Assembly (NCBI GenBank): GCA_022495005.1 | Contig: JAGYXB010000825.1 | Location: 6,200,001-6,264,000 of the forward strand | From: Rhyacophila brunnea | Lineage: Eukaryota > Arthropoda > Insecta > Trichoptera > Rhyacophilidae | Direction of reading: 5' to 3' | DNA length: 64,000 nucleotides | Shown here: positions 10,037-22,049 of the stretch, in pieces | How the letters are laid out: each line of letters starts with the position of its first letter | How positions within the stretch are numbered: the first letter of the stretch is position 1 | The notes under the pieces: model-generated | What the model was told of the DNA's origin: nothing | The model's database searches: none | Seen by the model: the letters and a program-made list of their open reading frames with translations, nothing else | Translations under genes and position numbers: made by a program

Positions 10037-11876
10037 CTAGCTGATCCGACAAACGTTATTCTGCCATATAAATTATTTCTAGTGAATATTTTGGTTGTTA
10101 AATAAAAAAATAACGAATGTATCGTAAGTGTGTGGGGATGGGATCTATGACAGAAAGAGAAATAGAGCGCTGTAGATGATGACCGCCGATAAAAACAACA
10201 AAACATCAACCATTCATTTTCTCAATTCAAAATGAGAAATGATGTTCATAATGAATGAAAAACCTGTGACAGGATCTCGTTGTTTAATGTTTATGCAATA
10301 TCCACCTTGTCCCTTCCAGAAAATTAGCGGATATTGGAGAGCGTCGTATGAACGGTGTGTGTCAGCGATGAACTCCAGATTATTGTTTCTTCTTTGAATC
10401 ACGATTTCTCGCGTCGATGTGCGGTCGCCAACCATGATTCCAGCAATGTCGTCAACAACATGCGCATTGAATCGACGCACGTGCTCTCCAGCTGGTGTTT
10501 TATCAGGATTGATGACAATAGCGTGATTGTCACTTTGCAATTCGTGCATCAATCGTTGAAGAATTTCAATAATTCATTGCGCTCATTCAACAGGGCGTGT
10601 AGTTCGCCATCGATGCGCCTGGCATTAGGCAAATTGATGCTATTGTAGCCACAACGTGCATCCACATGATTGATGTCATCACCGCCCATGAAGTAGATTT
10701 GTAAAAATTTATGTGGTTCGTTTGGCATTGGCAGCAATGAGCCTACTTTGTGGTATACTTGGCCTTTGATTTTGAACGTAGAATGGAATTGTTGACCATT
10801 TGCCGCAATATTGTGAACTATTTCTGTTGCTCCGAACGAAGTCATTTGGAAGCATGGATTGAAAGTGCGAATGGACTTCAGGAACAGGTTTGAATCTGGA
10901 ACCGTGCCGATGAGCAAGCCGTTCAATGGTTCTGGTGGTATCTCAATTTCTGGTAGTTGCACTTTTCCTGATGTGCAACACATCCCGGCTGACTCATGTT
11001 TGAATTTGAGCGCATGACAATGGGGACATTCTTTGTCCATAGCACCAATCAGCACTTTCGGATGAGCGGAATATTCAATATCTGGCTCGTACTCGAATGC
11101 GAGACGAAGGAACGAAGCGGATGTAAATGTTCGATGTACTTGTTGGCGTTTTCGGTCATTTGCTCTGCGTGTGTTAACTACGAACCGGCGCGCTTGGCTC
11201 CGTTCCAATTGTCGTTGTTGATTTCGTTCAGCTCATGCCTCTTGTGATTGGGGTGCACGCAATTGCGACATGCTTACACGCACGTTTTTGTTATCTTGTT
11301 GGATTTGTTCGTCTGTTCTTTCTGCTCTACTATTTCGCATGTTTGTTGCTTTACACTTTTTGTTTGTTTGTTTGTAATACACGCACATAAAAATAGATAA
11401 ATTAAAATAAATCGTACAAAATTTTGCACGCACTGCATTGTGATATGCCGAATGAAATGTCAAAATGACGCGACGCTTCTCTTGAATTCTTCTCGGACGT
11501 AGTACCATCTGTCATTCAACAACATAAATAATTTCGTTCTGTTTGAAATACGAACGACGATTAAATTTGTTCATACAAAAATAATAAAATCGCGATTAAA
11601 TAATGGGAGGGTGGGGGTAGGAGGGTGACAATTTGGGGTTATAGGTATTTTTTTATGCCAAATAATTAAAAAAAATGCAAAAAAAAATTGTCAAAAAAAT
11701 AAAAGAAAATTTTTCTGGATAGAGATACCCTAATCACCTAGCGGTATGAAATATACTTGTTGACCTATTCTCATACCTAACAAATATATATAAAAAAAAT
11801 CATAACAATCGGTCGAGCCATTTCGGAGGAGTTCGACCACAAACATCGTGACATGAGATTTTTATATATATAGAGA
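10037..11876 (-). mobile_element. Truncated Helitron in Rab33 intron 2
   Basis: A rolling-circle element of 1,840 bp. On the minus strand it begins TCTCTATATATATAAAAAT and ends GTCGGATCAGCTAG, with host A before the 5' TC and host T after the 3' CTAG, exactly the A/T insertion rule of Helitrons. A short inverted repeat can be drawn just upstream of CTAG. The coding part is only the N-terminal portion of the Rep/helicase protein, so the element is non-autonomous. Confidence 0.9.
10214..11340 (-). pseudogene. Helitron Rep/helicase N-terminal fragment
   Basis: Recognisable Helitron-protein N-terminal region. It starts MRNSRAERTDEQ at 11,340, meets a TGA at 11,233, continues in the same frame through KECPHCHALKFKHE (zinc-finger-like C-P-H-C-H) and FQMTSFGATEI, and shifts frame near 10,550. 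It then continues with IVINPDKTPAGEHVRRFN and THRSYDALQYPLIFWKG. It stops after DPVTG, before the HUH endonuclease motif and the whole helicase domain, which were deleted. It cannot mobilise itself. Confidence 0.88.
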
Positions 11877-12066
11877 TTAGCAAGTTCAAGTAAGTTACAT
11901 CATAAAAAATATTGGAGAAATCCACGACGTTGGTTAGTAATTAAAGTAATAGGTATCTACTTTGATTTAATAAACAAAAATCGATTGCCATAATAACTTA
12001 ATTTAGAGGAGCGCTGATGAGTGGGTATTAAAAGTGACCAATAGTTAAAATTTGTCACAACTAATA

Positions 12067-12150
12067 TGTCACCGCGTAGCATAGAGGTAAATGCGCAGAT
12101 GGGGCGTAAACCCGGGAGATGCAGGGTTCGTTTCCCTACCGGGGTGGCTT
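12067..12150 (+). other. tRNA-like promoter box inside repeat S4
   Basis: TAGCATAGAGGTAAATGCG looks like an A box, and GGTTCGTTTCCCTACC is close to a B box. The same unit occurs on the minus strand at about 60,780-60,865 with a better B box (GGTTCGATTCCCC). Repeat context and degraded stems argue for a Pol III-type SINE promoter, not a tRNA gene. Confidence 0.5.
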
Positions 12151-12267
12151 ATTTTTTTCAAAAAAGATTTTTTCTATTGGTTATAATATATTTTCTCAGA
12201 AAGTGTTTTTCAAAATTATATATGTTCTATATTATATGTATGTTACAATTTCACACAATATGTAATG

Positions 12268-12474
12268 ATCATAGATGCCATATTTTTATAATAGGTACTG
12301 ATTTTAACACAAAGATGTAAAAATTATAGTATTTTGAAAAATATAGTACCTACAGTCCTACGCAGAACATTTTTCATTTGGATGTCTTTCAAAATTATAG
12401 TATGTTTGGCTTATTTCACGTGAAATTATACTATAACATACATTTTTCGCAGAATTATTCGGTTGGCAACACTG
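12268..12474. mobile_element. hAT-type MITE family N, degraded copy
   Basis: Right end GGTTGGCAACACTG and internal tracts of AAAATTATAGTAT match the complete copies at 15,218-15,647 and 50,311-50,524. The left end is degraded, so its boundary is approximate. The sequence that follows (12,475-12,570) is also shared with 59,660-59,750, so the MITE was copied as part of a larger repeat. Confidence 0.6.
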
Positions 12475-13086
12475 ACATGATGTTGAGAAGATGTCCATGG
12501 ATGGATCTAAGTGCGCTGGCACTTTCGTCAATAAAAACGGCCATTTTGAAACCCGTTTCAGGCGGGCAATGTTCAGGCTATGCATTGCGATGCGTTCATC
12601 TAGCAAACGAAAAAAAACCTGAATATGGACAAGGCTGTATGGGTGCAAGAATCTTACACATGTGTGTAGATTATCGATAAAAATCTTGTTTTTGACCAAA
12701 ATAGAATTTACGATTATTCAACATAGATCAACGCTATAATATTTTTCATTTTTATTGTATAATTATTTATTATTATTTTGCAGAACCTTACATTTTATCT
12801 ACCAGGATAATTTGGGAAACGCTGGACTGCATTGAATTCATAAAAAAATATAGTTTTTGCAAGTAATGTGTGTTTGATCCATTAGATTGAGGAAATGGTA
12901 AACAACGAATCTTTGTAAAAAGTTTGTTAAAACTCAACGCTTGTGGGGCGCATTGTGTTTTTGCTAATTGATTTTCATATGCAAATAACACGTTAATTAC
13001 AAAATTAATTAAAAGTGTCATAGTCATTGTGTTAAGATATTTCCATAAAAGGCTACGTCTATGTTAATAATGTTGATAAACTTTCA

Positions 13087-14140
<1,054 letters not shown>

Positions 14141-14374
14141 TTTCACTTCTTCTTCTCCTACAATGACAGTTTTTTCGTGGAAGTCTACGCCAATAGTTGC
14201 GTCAGACTTTGCCAGAAAAGCTCTCCGACAAAATCTGTAAGTCAAGCAAGTTTTACCTACGCTTGAGTCCCCAACGATAATTATTTTTAAAACCTTTTTG
14301 GGTACGGTTGCTTTGATATGTTTACGACTACTCAGTTCTCTCCGTAGTTTGTGTATGTCGGATGTCGCAGACAT
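14141..14374 (-). CDS. Rab33: Rab33-type GTPase, exon 1 (N-terminus)
   Basis: First exon of a four-exon gene encoding a 234-residue Rab GTPase (78+40+50+66 codons), the normal length for Rab33. The start ATG at 14,374 gives a 28-residue lead and then the nucleotide-binding core [19 protein letters not shown] (G1 P-loop) and [11 protein letters not shown] (G2 threonine and the Rab-family F1 region). The donor GTCAGT follows GAAGTGAAA and gives a phase 0 junction reading [14 protein letters not shown]. In known animals Rab33 acts at the Golgi in retrograde traffic and binds Atg16L in autophagy. G1, G2 and G3 are canonical, while G4 and G5 are not (see exons 3 and 4). The gene is divergent from Sbf. 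Confidence 0.95.
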
Positions 14375-15217
14375 TTCAAAGCAAATTGCGGAACAATAAT
14401 TTTATTTACTTATGATGCCCTACCACAACATTACAATTTCGACACTTTGACAGACGATTTGTAAATAAATACTTTTCCGTTTGGCCACGAATTGAAAATT
14501 GCTAATGTTGGTATTGGGAAAGTACCAACCTAATATTTTATTGAAGCAGCGGCATCTTTAGATTACAAGCCTGAGCATATTATCTTTTAGGCTTTTTACA
14601 CAAGCAACGAGTGGTCCATTGTTTGGCTGTCAAAATCAGATCCAAGATTGCTTGATATATTGATTCGCCCTTTCTCGCTTCAAATTGAATTATAAAAAAT
14701 TCTCAAATCAAATATATGAACTATCAGTGTTATTTATAAATAATATACATTCCTGTTATGAAAACCTCGTATCTCAAATTTTACGATTCTGGGTTTTTTT
14801 ACTTATTTTACAGCCAATTTGATGAGGTATTAAGCCATTAAGGTGTCTAACTCGTATGTGGTATTTATTTATAGTTACTTTTATCAGCTGTCAAAGTCAG
14901 ACTAGTCCTTCACACAAAAACCGGTTGGAAAATCGATTTCCAAAAAATATGTAGGTAGCATTGTTCTATGCATTACATTTGTAGAAAGGTGTTAATGCGA
15001 GTGTATTATTTATCATGCACCTAACTCATCAATCCAAATAAAACCATTCCCTGTGTCAAGACAGCTGGAAATATCGATTTGTAATAGCATTTTAAACTTC
15101 GTATTTTTATTATCCATTATATATTACATAGTGTAGGAATATACACAATATATGTTTTCTGAAAATAGAACGGCTTGACTGTAATGAATGAAACTGAAAT
15201 CAAGTAGGTACCTAGGT
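14375..15217. other. Rab33 upstream region
   Basis: Probable 5' UTR and promoter side of Rab33 in the divergent Rab33-Sbf interval. I see no recognisable core promoter motif and no other gene. Confidence 0.4.
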
Positions 15218-15647
15218 CAGTGTTGCCAACCGTACTATAATTATAGTATTTGTACTATAATTTTGGTCCGCGTACTATGTACGATATAAAATAGGTATAG
15301 TACGCCCAAAATACTATAATTTTGAATATCGTACTATAATTTAATATAAAAGTACTATAATTTCGCATTTGCCATTTCGCAACCGAGTCGTCTTCGAAAA
15401 TTTGGAAATCTGCCTCATTTAAAAATTTTCTTTTCCTAAAAAAATGAGCTGACTATGAAAAATGGGGAACCTGCGGCCCGCGGTGAAATATTTACACATT
15501 CTACTAAATTCTCCGTTATTTTTTTTCTGAGAAACAAAAAACCTATACATTTTCAACAGATGACAAAGCGTACTATATTTTATCCCCAAATACTATAATT
15601 TTGGAGGCTCTGTACTATAATTCCACTTTCAAAATATGGCAACACTG
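15218..15647. mobile_element. hAT-type MITE family N, copy with perfect target duplication
   Basis: 430 bp, starting CAGTGTTGCCAACCG and ending ATGGCAACACTG, flanked on both sides by ACCTAGGT (15,210-15,217 and 15,648-15,655), an exact 8-bp duplication typical of hAT elements. It is non-coding and rich in short TACTATAATT units in both orientations. It lies between the divergent Rab33 and Sbf genes, so it could carry or displace regulatory sequence. Confidence 0.88.
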
Positions 15648-15959
15648 ACCTAGGTACTGTCATTTCCCTCCAATTTCGAAAGTGAGAAGCACGCTGTCAC
15701 TTTTATTTTGGTATGGTTTTTCAACTGGTTTCAGGATGTGGAGGTGGACAATTAACACACCGGAATTGTAATGGAAGCGGCGAGGTTTATTTAAGTATTA
15801 TATAATAGTTACATTTTTAATAATTTATTTTACGGAGGACGAAATGTGCGTGTTTACTGTTTGGCTGTTTGCAGAGTATTACTCGCCATCTTGTGTTTCG
15901 CTTTCAACAAGAGCGTTGTCGAAAAACGGCGACGTTGCAAATATTGTTCAACGGTTATA

Positions 15960-16100
15960 ATCTATGCCTACGGCATTGCCGGCTCTATTGTTATTATTTA
16001 TTTTCGTAATCAGCCCTTACTATTTGTTGGATTTGATACCGACTCGGGCTTCTCCAGATACACAGAGACATCCCCAAATGGGGACCATTCGGGGGTGTAA
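15960..16100 (+). repeat. Repeat P, copy 1, with conserved GACATCCCC motif
   Basis: Ends with GACATCCCCAAATGGGGAC followed by CATTCGGGGGTGTAACA. The reverse complement of the same block, plus looser similarity upstream (TTTCGTAATCA, then TTACTAT), occurs at 55,440-55,560. The short palindrome CCCCAAATGGGG would form a hairpin. Function and class are unknown. Confidence 0.5.
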
Positions 16101-16825
16101 CATTATCTACGTCATTTGAAATAGGTACATCATACATCGTTGAAAAGTTAATCTTCACATTATCTTATTATATGTACTTATCACGTTTCTTCGTAAATAA
16201 AGCCTGGAAAGGAAGGAATATATTAAGAAACAATGCCAGTTTTCAACGTTCTTTGTACTGAATGGGCACACAGGCGGCAGTCAGACCACGTTTGTCAATT
16301 AGAACGCTAGCGTTCTAAAGTTCTATTCCCGGAATTACAAAGAACGCCGTACCTCCCGTTGCAATGTCAGAAAAATTAATTGATTATTTCCAGCCTAATA
16401 ATAATTGTAGGTATCTGCAGCGACCTCTATCACATCACATTACGTATAGCACCATACCTATCTATATTATTTTTCTCATACCTATTTTTTTTGTTGCACA
16501 GTTTTGTTTTCACTAGTTTGAATACATACAATCAAGTCTGGAAAAAAATGTTTTATAAAGTAATGAAGTGAAACTGCAAATTTAATTATTTTACTAAAAT
16601 ACTAATAAAAAAATAGTATTGTCAATAAAATTAATTGTCATTTTTAACCTTATTGCAACATTAACAAAAATGCGTGCCATGAACTTAGTCACAAAATAAA
16701 ATTAAGATCGAACAAGTGTACCAGTGTCAAGACAAGTGTATGTACGTATATTATTGGTTTTATAAAAAGTGATAGTTATAAAAATGGCGAGATGATGTGT
16801 GGATGGCGGTCATAATTAATAAAGA

Positions 16826-17182
16826 ATGGGTGTGGCAATTGTTTATGTATTATTCGCATTGATAATAATCACGGGCATTACGTTGTGTGCCATTGTCGCG
16901 ATTGATCAAGACCAGTTAATTTTTATTTTCCTTATCCTAACCTCTTTCCGAGTGCAATTCAGTGACTGTCAGATACTGTTTTTATATATTATTCGCGTTC
17001 TCTGTGGTGCAATTCAAGCGAGTTTGTGTTATCAAATGGTGATTATGACTGGCACTGCATTGATGCGAATTGCAGCAACATGTATGCCTGAAATTGTGCA
17101 AAAGTTTTTAGTTGATTTCCAATTAGGCAGCAATGTTAGCGGTGTTCCACAATTATCTGTCAACCTGCATGGAATTGAATGA
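16826..17182 (+). CDS. Unrecognised hydrophobic 118-residue reading frame before Sbf
   Basis: I do not recognise this protein. The frame opens with ATG at 16,826 and stops at 17,180-17,182, 32 bases upstream of the Sbf start. The N-terminal half is very hydrophobic: residues 3-25 are a likely membrane helix, and residues about 31-42 and 48-60 are two more candidates. The C-terminal part is mixed and ends SVNLHGIE. No repeat copy was found in the window. It could be a long upstream reading frame in the Sbf 5' leader, a small separate membrane protein, or a chance frame. Codon-level conservation would decide. Confidence 0.3.
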   Translation: MGVAIVYVLFALIIITGITLCAIVAIDQDQLIFIFLILTSFRVQFSDCQILFLYIIRVLCGAIQASLCYQMVIMTGTALMRIAATCMPEIVQKFLVDFQLGSNVSGVPQLSVNLHGIE

Positions 17183-17214
17183 AGGGTGTTACAGCCTCCG
17201 GACATAAATTCACC

Positions 17215-17269
17215 ATGGCCAGACTAGCTGACTACTTCGTCATCGTTGGCTATGACCGTGAAAAAGAGA
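17215..17269 (+). CDS. Sbf: SBF/MTMR5-13 homologue, exon 1
   Basis: First coding exon of the SET-binding-factor family, large DENN, GRAM, myotubularin-pseudophosphatase and PH proteins that act as Rab exchange factors and partners of active myotubularins on endosomes (Drosophila Sbf works on Rab21). It encodes MARLADYFVIVGYDREKE, nearly identical to the conserved start of the family, and stops in phase 1 at a strong GTAAGT donor. The context ACCATGG is a good initiation site. Joining to exon 2 restores an arginine codon (A+GA). Only the first 99 residues of a protein usually near 1,900 residues are inside the window. Confidence 0.95.
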
Positions 17270-18927
17270 GTAAGTAGCTTCATAATTTATCAATACAAAA
17301 CTACAAATTGGATCTAGATACGTCAAGTGTCAATATCAATATCACTCTCAAGTGGGCAGATGTCACTGAATCTTAATCGTCGAGTGATAGGGGCCTTTGA
17401 TTGAGTTCGATATATCATTAGGCATCTGTTTAACACAGTGATTTATTCATTTTATATAAGAATTACGTATAGTTACCAACCATACCATTGACAATCAACA
17501 GGCAGGACCTAACCTAACCTAACCTGTCTGTGATGAAAGAAAATAATTATTCCTCATTCTGCCATGGGGAATGTTGATAATATTCTCATGAATACATCGA
17601 TCGAATGGAAATTCTATGATTTGAATAACTTTTGATGACATTGAAGTAAAACTTAGTAATTTTATAGTAGGTACTCCATTTTTTGTGATCGATGTCTTTT
17701 GAGACAAAAAACCAAACGAAAACCTAACTACCTATTGTAACCCGAAAATAAGTAACTTGTTATGTTATGGGCTGTTTTTCAGTAGATTGTGTTGGGTCTT
17801 TGTTCAGTTTTTGGTCACAAAAAACCTTAACCAAAATGACTTCTATAAAGTACCTAGTAGCCTAAATATATTATAATGACAAGCTAAAAATATGTTTCTA
17901 GGTATATTTTATGATTAAATTAGAATTACTGATGCAGTTTTGTGGTTAAAATATGTTTGCCAAGTCCGCATGTAAAGACATTTTGCAATTTAGTGTTACA
18001 AGCGTACGAGTGTTTTTTTAATACATCGCACAGTCGTTATTCAGAATGATGAACAATCACGAAGAATTGCAGATAACAGTATATCATAATAATATTATGT
18101 ACAATAATAATATTATTGTATATATTGTAATATTATATTATAGTAAAACGTCAAAACAAGCCATCATAATATTATTGTTTATTATACCGCTATGTTTCAA
18201 TACTGCCAAATGTTAATTTTTATTTGACTACCAATAAAATTAAACCACACTAAAATGTTTTTGGTAAAAATTGACATTGGTAGCAATTATTAGTGTTTTA
18301 TTACAAACGGTTCATATTGTTATGAATTCCCCCCAATCTGTAGTCTGAAGCCCAAACCATAGACTAATAGGTAGGTACCTATTCGCTCAAACGCTTTGAT
18401 GATTTTACTTGATTTAGTTGAATTTTATCTTTGACTAATACGATACAATTAATTACATTGCCATCAATCATAGTTCAGTTATAATTATAGTTTAGAATTT
18501 TCAATAAACTAGTGCATCACCTTAGTAGTCTTACAAAGTTCATGGTCCATGGGGTTATCTCATCAGTATACTTAATAATTTTATTGTAGAAAAATATTTC
18601 TGTGTTATTTATCATATTCCAATAATTCAAATAATGAACATTTTTCAATTAATACTGAATTAGGTAGGTACTAAGTAATGCTGGTCGCTGGCTCCAACCG
18701 TCTACAGATATTTGATGCTGCATGTCATTATTTCTTATTTCTGAGTTGTTCGATTTTGAAATGCAGTTAACATTTGACCGGCCAAATCTCTCCGCCTTTC
18801 GCAGTAATCTAATCTGGTTATCTCGGGGTAGAGTGGAGGCTGCCACATCAGGTTGGTCCCTTCAGTTAGTTAATCCAGCGCGCCAACGCTGTTTCCCTTT
18901 TCCTGTCGGCTATCCGATACCCTCCAT

Positions 18928-19523
18928 CAGTGACGTCCCTAGACAAAATGCCGCCCCTAGGCAGAGCCAAAATGCAGCCACATTTTTTTAAGTACAGTAC
19001 TTTTTATCATCCTTTCATGACTCCAATATCTAAGAAATGTGTTGTATGGATACATTACTGACAAGATAATAGGTAAACCACTAAATCTAATTTAAATGCC
19101 ATCTCTGCTTCAATAGACAATATTGCGAGTCTACGGTTTCAGAAAGGTAGATACATTTAATAATGCACCTGACAACTTCCAAAACTCGCGAGTGACTGGC
19201 AAACATATTTCGATAAATTTTAAATTAGGTCTGCACGTGTCATTGCTGTTCACAAAGACGTGACGTCCAAGGACAACGGAAATAAACTAGACATCGCAAA
19301 CCCGACAAAAAATAAAGCCCTATTAAATTTTTTATACTATCTACCTAATTAATATTTTTTTTCCAACCAGTGAGCTGAATTTTTAATGGAAAGATATTTT
19401 CGTTATTACTAAGTTTAGGTAGCTTTCTATATATACCGAATGTTTCTCCTCGATTTGCCGCCCTTTGGGTAACTGCCGCCCCCAAGTGACGCTCAACCTG
19501 CCTACCCCCACGGGACGGCACTG
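18928..19523. mobile_element. hAT-derived element, family Q copy 1
   Basis: 596 bp, starting CAGTGACGTCCCTAG and ending CGGGACGGCACTG, flanked by the exact 8-bp duplication CCCTCCAT (18,920-18,927 and 19,524-19,531). Near both ends it has GCCGCCCC-type strings. It matches 25,570-26,139 through most of its length. No coding frame survives. Confidence 0.9.
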
Positions 19524-21051
19524 CCCTCCATCTTTAGACATTTTGAGACTGGGTGACTAATTGGTTTGTTCTGTGGAGTTATCGGAGGAGTTCGAAGCAT
19601 TTGGCGCCAAAACCATATTTCAAATGTTGTCTTCCATTTGCTTACTTTTAGGGTCTATACTCGACACTGTATGAACACAGTAATATGAAGAACACAAGTC
19701 GTTCGGTTTCATGATAACGAGATGCGTCAATTTCCAATTGAGATACCTATAAGTATAAATCTGAATCTGCATGTGGGCATTCAACACATTAAAAAACAAA
19801 ACGAAAACCCCAACATCCTACGTATATAATTATTCCTTCATATGCTACGGTAGGCTGTGTTAGGTTTTATTTTATTTTAATGTTCAAACGACCATATAAA
19901 TTTTTAGTCCTAATAAGTCAAAATCTTTTATTTACATTGGCGAAAATTACAGATTATAAGTTTAAGACGTTCGCCTGATAGGGAAAAGTAAAAAATAATG
20001 AGATAATACTAAGTAATACCTATGTACCTATGTTGAAATTAAAAGAACAGTTGACGAAAAATGTAAGTTTACAAAATGAACTAACCCCCAGTTAGTACAC
20101 CGAGTGAGCTAAATAGTATACAGTCCATTCCAAATATTAACGAACTTAGTTTATGTGTTGGTAATATCAGTGGGTCTATTCTATACTTATCGACCGCTAA
20201 AGTGATAAAGTGATAAATATTATCGAACTTAGGGTAGGTTTGTATCAAAGGATTAGCACTTATTGTAACAATTACAATCAGTTGGTTGTAATTGTTGCAA
20301 TAAATGCTATATTTTAACAGCAGCAAGAGAGGTGCTGGTACATAATAACATTAATAACATAATAATATACTTTTTGTTTGTGTTAGTATGCACGCTACCC
20401 TTAATAATTACGAATGATGATTGGCTAAAAGGTTCACCCTCACGCTGAGTTACATTAATTGAGTTACAACAAAGCTGAGTTACATTAATGTTTGTTTTGC
20501 GATTTATTGTTACGACGCTATATGTATAGTGTGTTCCGAAACTTCTTTATTAGTTTTATCTAAAACTATTATTTTTAACGTTGCCACGTAATTCTATTCT
20601 CATCCCATTCTCAGTCCAGGGAAATTATTGCTGATGTGTAGAAGTATTTCCAGGAACAGTATAAAGTTAGTATTAGTTCTGTAGTACTTCCAATGAAACA
20701 ACTGAATTATCTGTTCAAACAATTACAAAATGTAGTTAGGTGGGAACAATTCGGGTGTATTCCCGAACGCTCATCTTCGTTTTCTTCACTGAAAAGGAAA
20801 TGGAAAAAGTGCATTAAAGAAATAAATAGCTACCTAATGTTAACTTCGACAGACCAATAATAAGACGATGTATAATATATTCATAATTTTCATATTTAAA
20901 ATTAAGAATTAAGTACTTACATACTTAACTATACTATGAAAAAAATACTTACTTGTTTTATACATACATAATATGTTTTTAAATATGTTAATTTATTTGC
21001 TACATTGATTTATATGTGAATAAGTATATTAAGTGGAATATTTACATTTTA

Positions 21052-21460
21052 CAACGTTTTTCTTAGGTCGTATTCTTATTTGTCCGGTGGTTGTTTGTCC
21101 GGTACAAATCTTGCAATCGATTTTTAACTAACTTCCCGACTGGATAGACATTTGAAACTTTTAGAATATATCAGAACACGATGACAATGCATTATTTTAA
21201 TACTTTTAGCCATCTTTAAGTAGAATTGAATTCATTTTTAGTTAATTCTGTTTTGTATGAAAAGTTATTTCGATACCATTATTGGTTGCTAGGGGGTCCT
21301 AGCAACTAAATTATTAAATATTATATACGTGCGTTACTATGGAAATCAATATGAAATGACATTTCATTATTCAGTATTTCTATTAAGTACAATTTTTTCG
21401 ATCGTTTAAGCTAGTCAAGTCAAGTTTATATGATTCAGAACAGAAAATTTAAAAACGTTG
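21052..21460. mobile_element. TA-flanked MITE family C, copy 1
   Basis: 409 bp with inverted ends CAACGTTTTT and AAAAACGTTG, preceded by TA. Near the left end is the duplicated string TTGTCCGGTGGTTGTTTGTC. Four copies are in the window (also 28,298, 29,211 and 36,411) in both orientations. TA flanks point to Tc1/mariner-type mobilisation of a non-coding element. Confidence 0.82.
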
Positions 21461-21743
21461 TTTATAAAAAGTTCCAAAAAACCATTAAGTAATATTTTAT
21501 CTAATAAATTAAGTAATAAAGTGATCATGATATTTTCTTTTCTAAATGTTCTGTGACTTACACATAACATAAAACAATTTCATTAAAGTTTAGAATGGAC
21601 TGTACCATATTGTAAAAAAAATATAAAGCAAGGTTTACGTAAGCTTACCGCACATAATTGGCTCATGTATCCCGGTTTTTGGCCTCCCAATTTGAGCAAA
21701 GATCACCGATAGCAGGTTAGTTGTGAACATTGTAAGAACAAAC

Positions 21744-21996
21744 CGTCAGCTGAATGCAGAACTATTCTAACTTATACTTGAAATTTTTGAGGAGAGTTTT
21801 TTGAAACAACTTACTGAAATTTTTTATTATCTTTATGAATAAATGGATGTATCATATTTTAGTAGGATTATTGATGAAAAAAATGGTGCATACACTTGTC
21901 CATATACATAATAAATAACTGAAGTAGGCTGTTTCAAAAAACTCTTCTGCAAAATATTTCAAATGTGAGTTAGAAAAGTTCTGCATTCAGCTGACG
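21744..21996. mobile_element. Palindromic MITE family J, copy 1
   Basis: About 253 bp with nearly perfect inverted ends: CGTCAGCTGAATGCAGAACT at left and its complement at right. The long arms continue with GAGAGTTTTTTGAAACA in both directions. A second copy at 48,367-49,210 is split by a hAT element. No target duplication was resolved. Confidence 0.75.
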
Positions 21997-22049
21997 AAAC
22001 AATGTTCATGCTCCCGAATTGTTTTATAGTTATCCAGAACGCATAGAAC

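Larger units (their letters stand above)
9917..12224 (+). repeat. Dispersed repeat S4 with tRNA-like core, split by a Helitron
   Basis: After removing the Helitron at 10,037-11,876, about 450 bp matches the reverse complement of 60,703-61,138 almost end to end. Shared landmarks include TTAACTATTTCTTTTATTC at the left, AATCCACGACGT in the middle, and the tRNA-like box at 12,067-12,150. The repeat lies in Rab33 intron 2. Confidence 0.75.

Noticed and set aside
17508..17525. CCTAA repeats (also 24,382-24,398) as interstitial telomere
   Set aside because: Only three to four units of the insect-type TTAGG/CCTAA motif, and the same word occurs inside dispersed repeat H. Too short to claim telomeric origin.
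18080..18140. AATAATATTATTGTATAT palindromes as an origin or regulatory structure
   Set aside because: Simple AT-rich low complexity; inverted matches are expected by chance.
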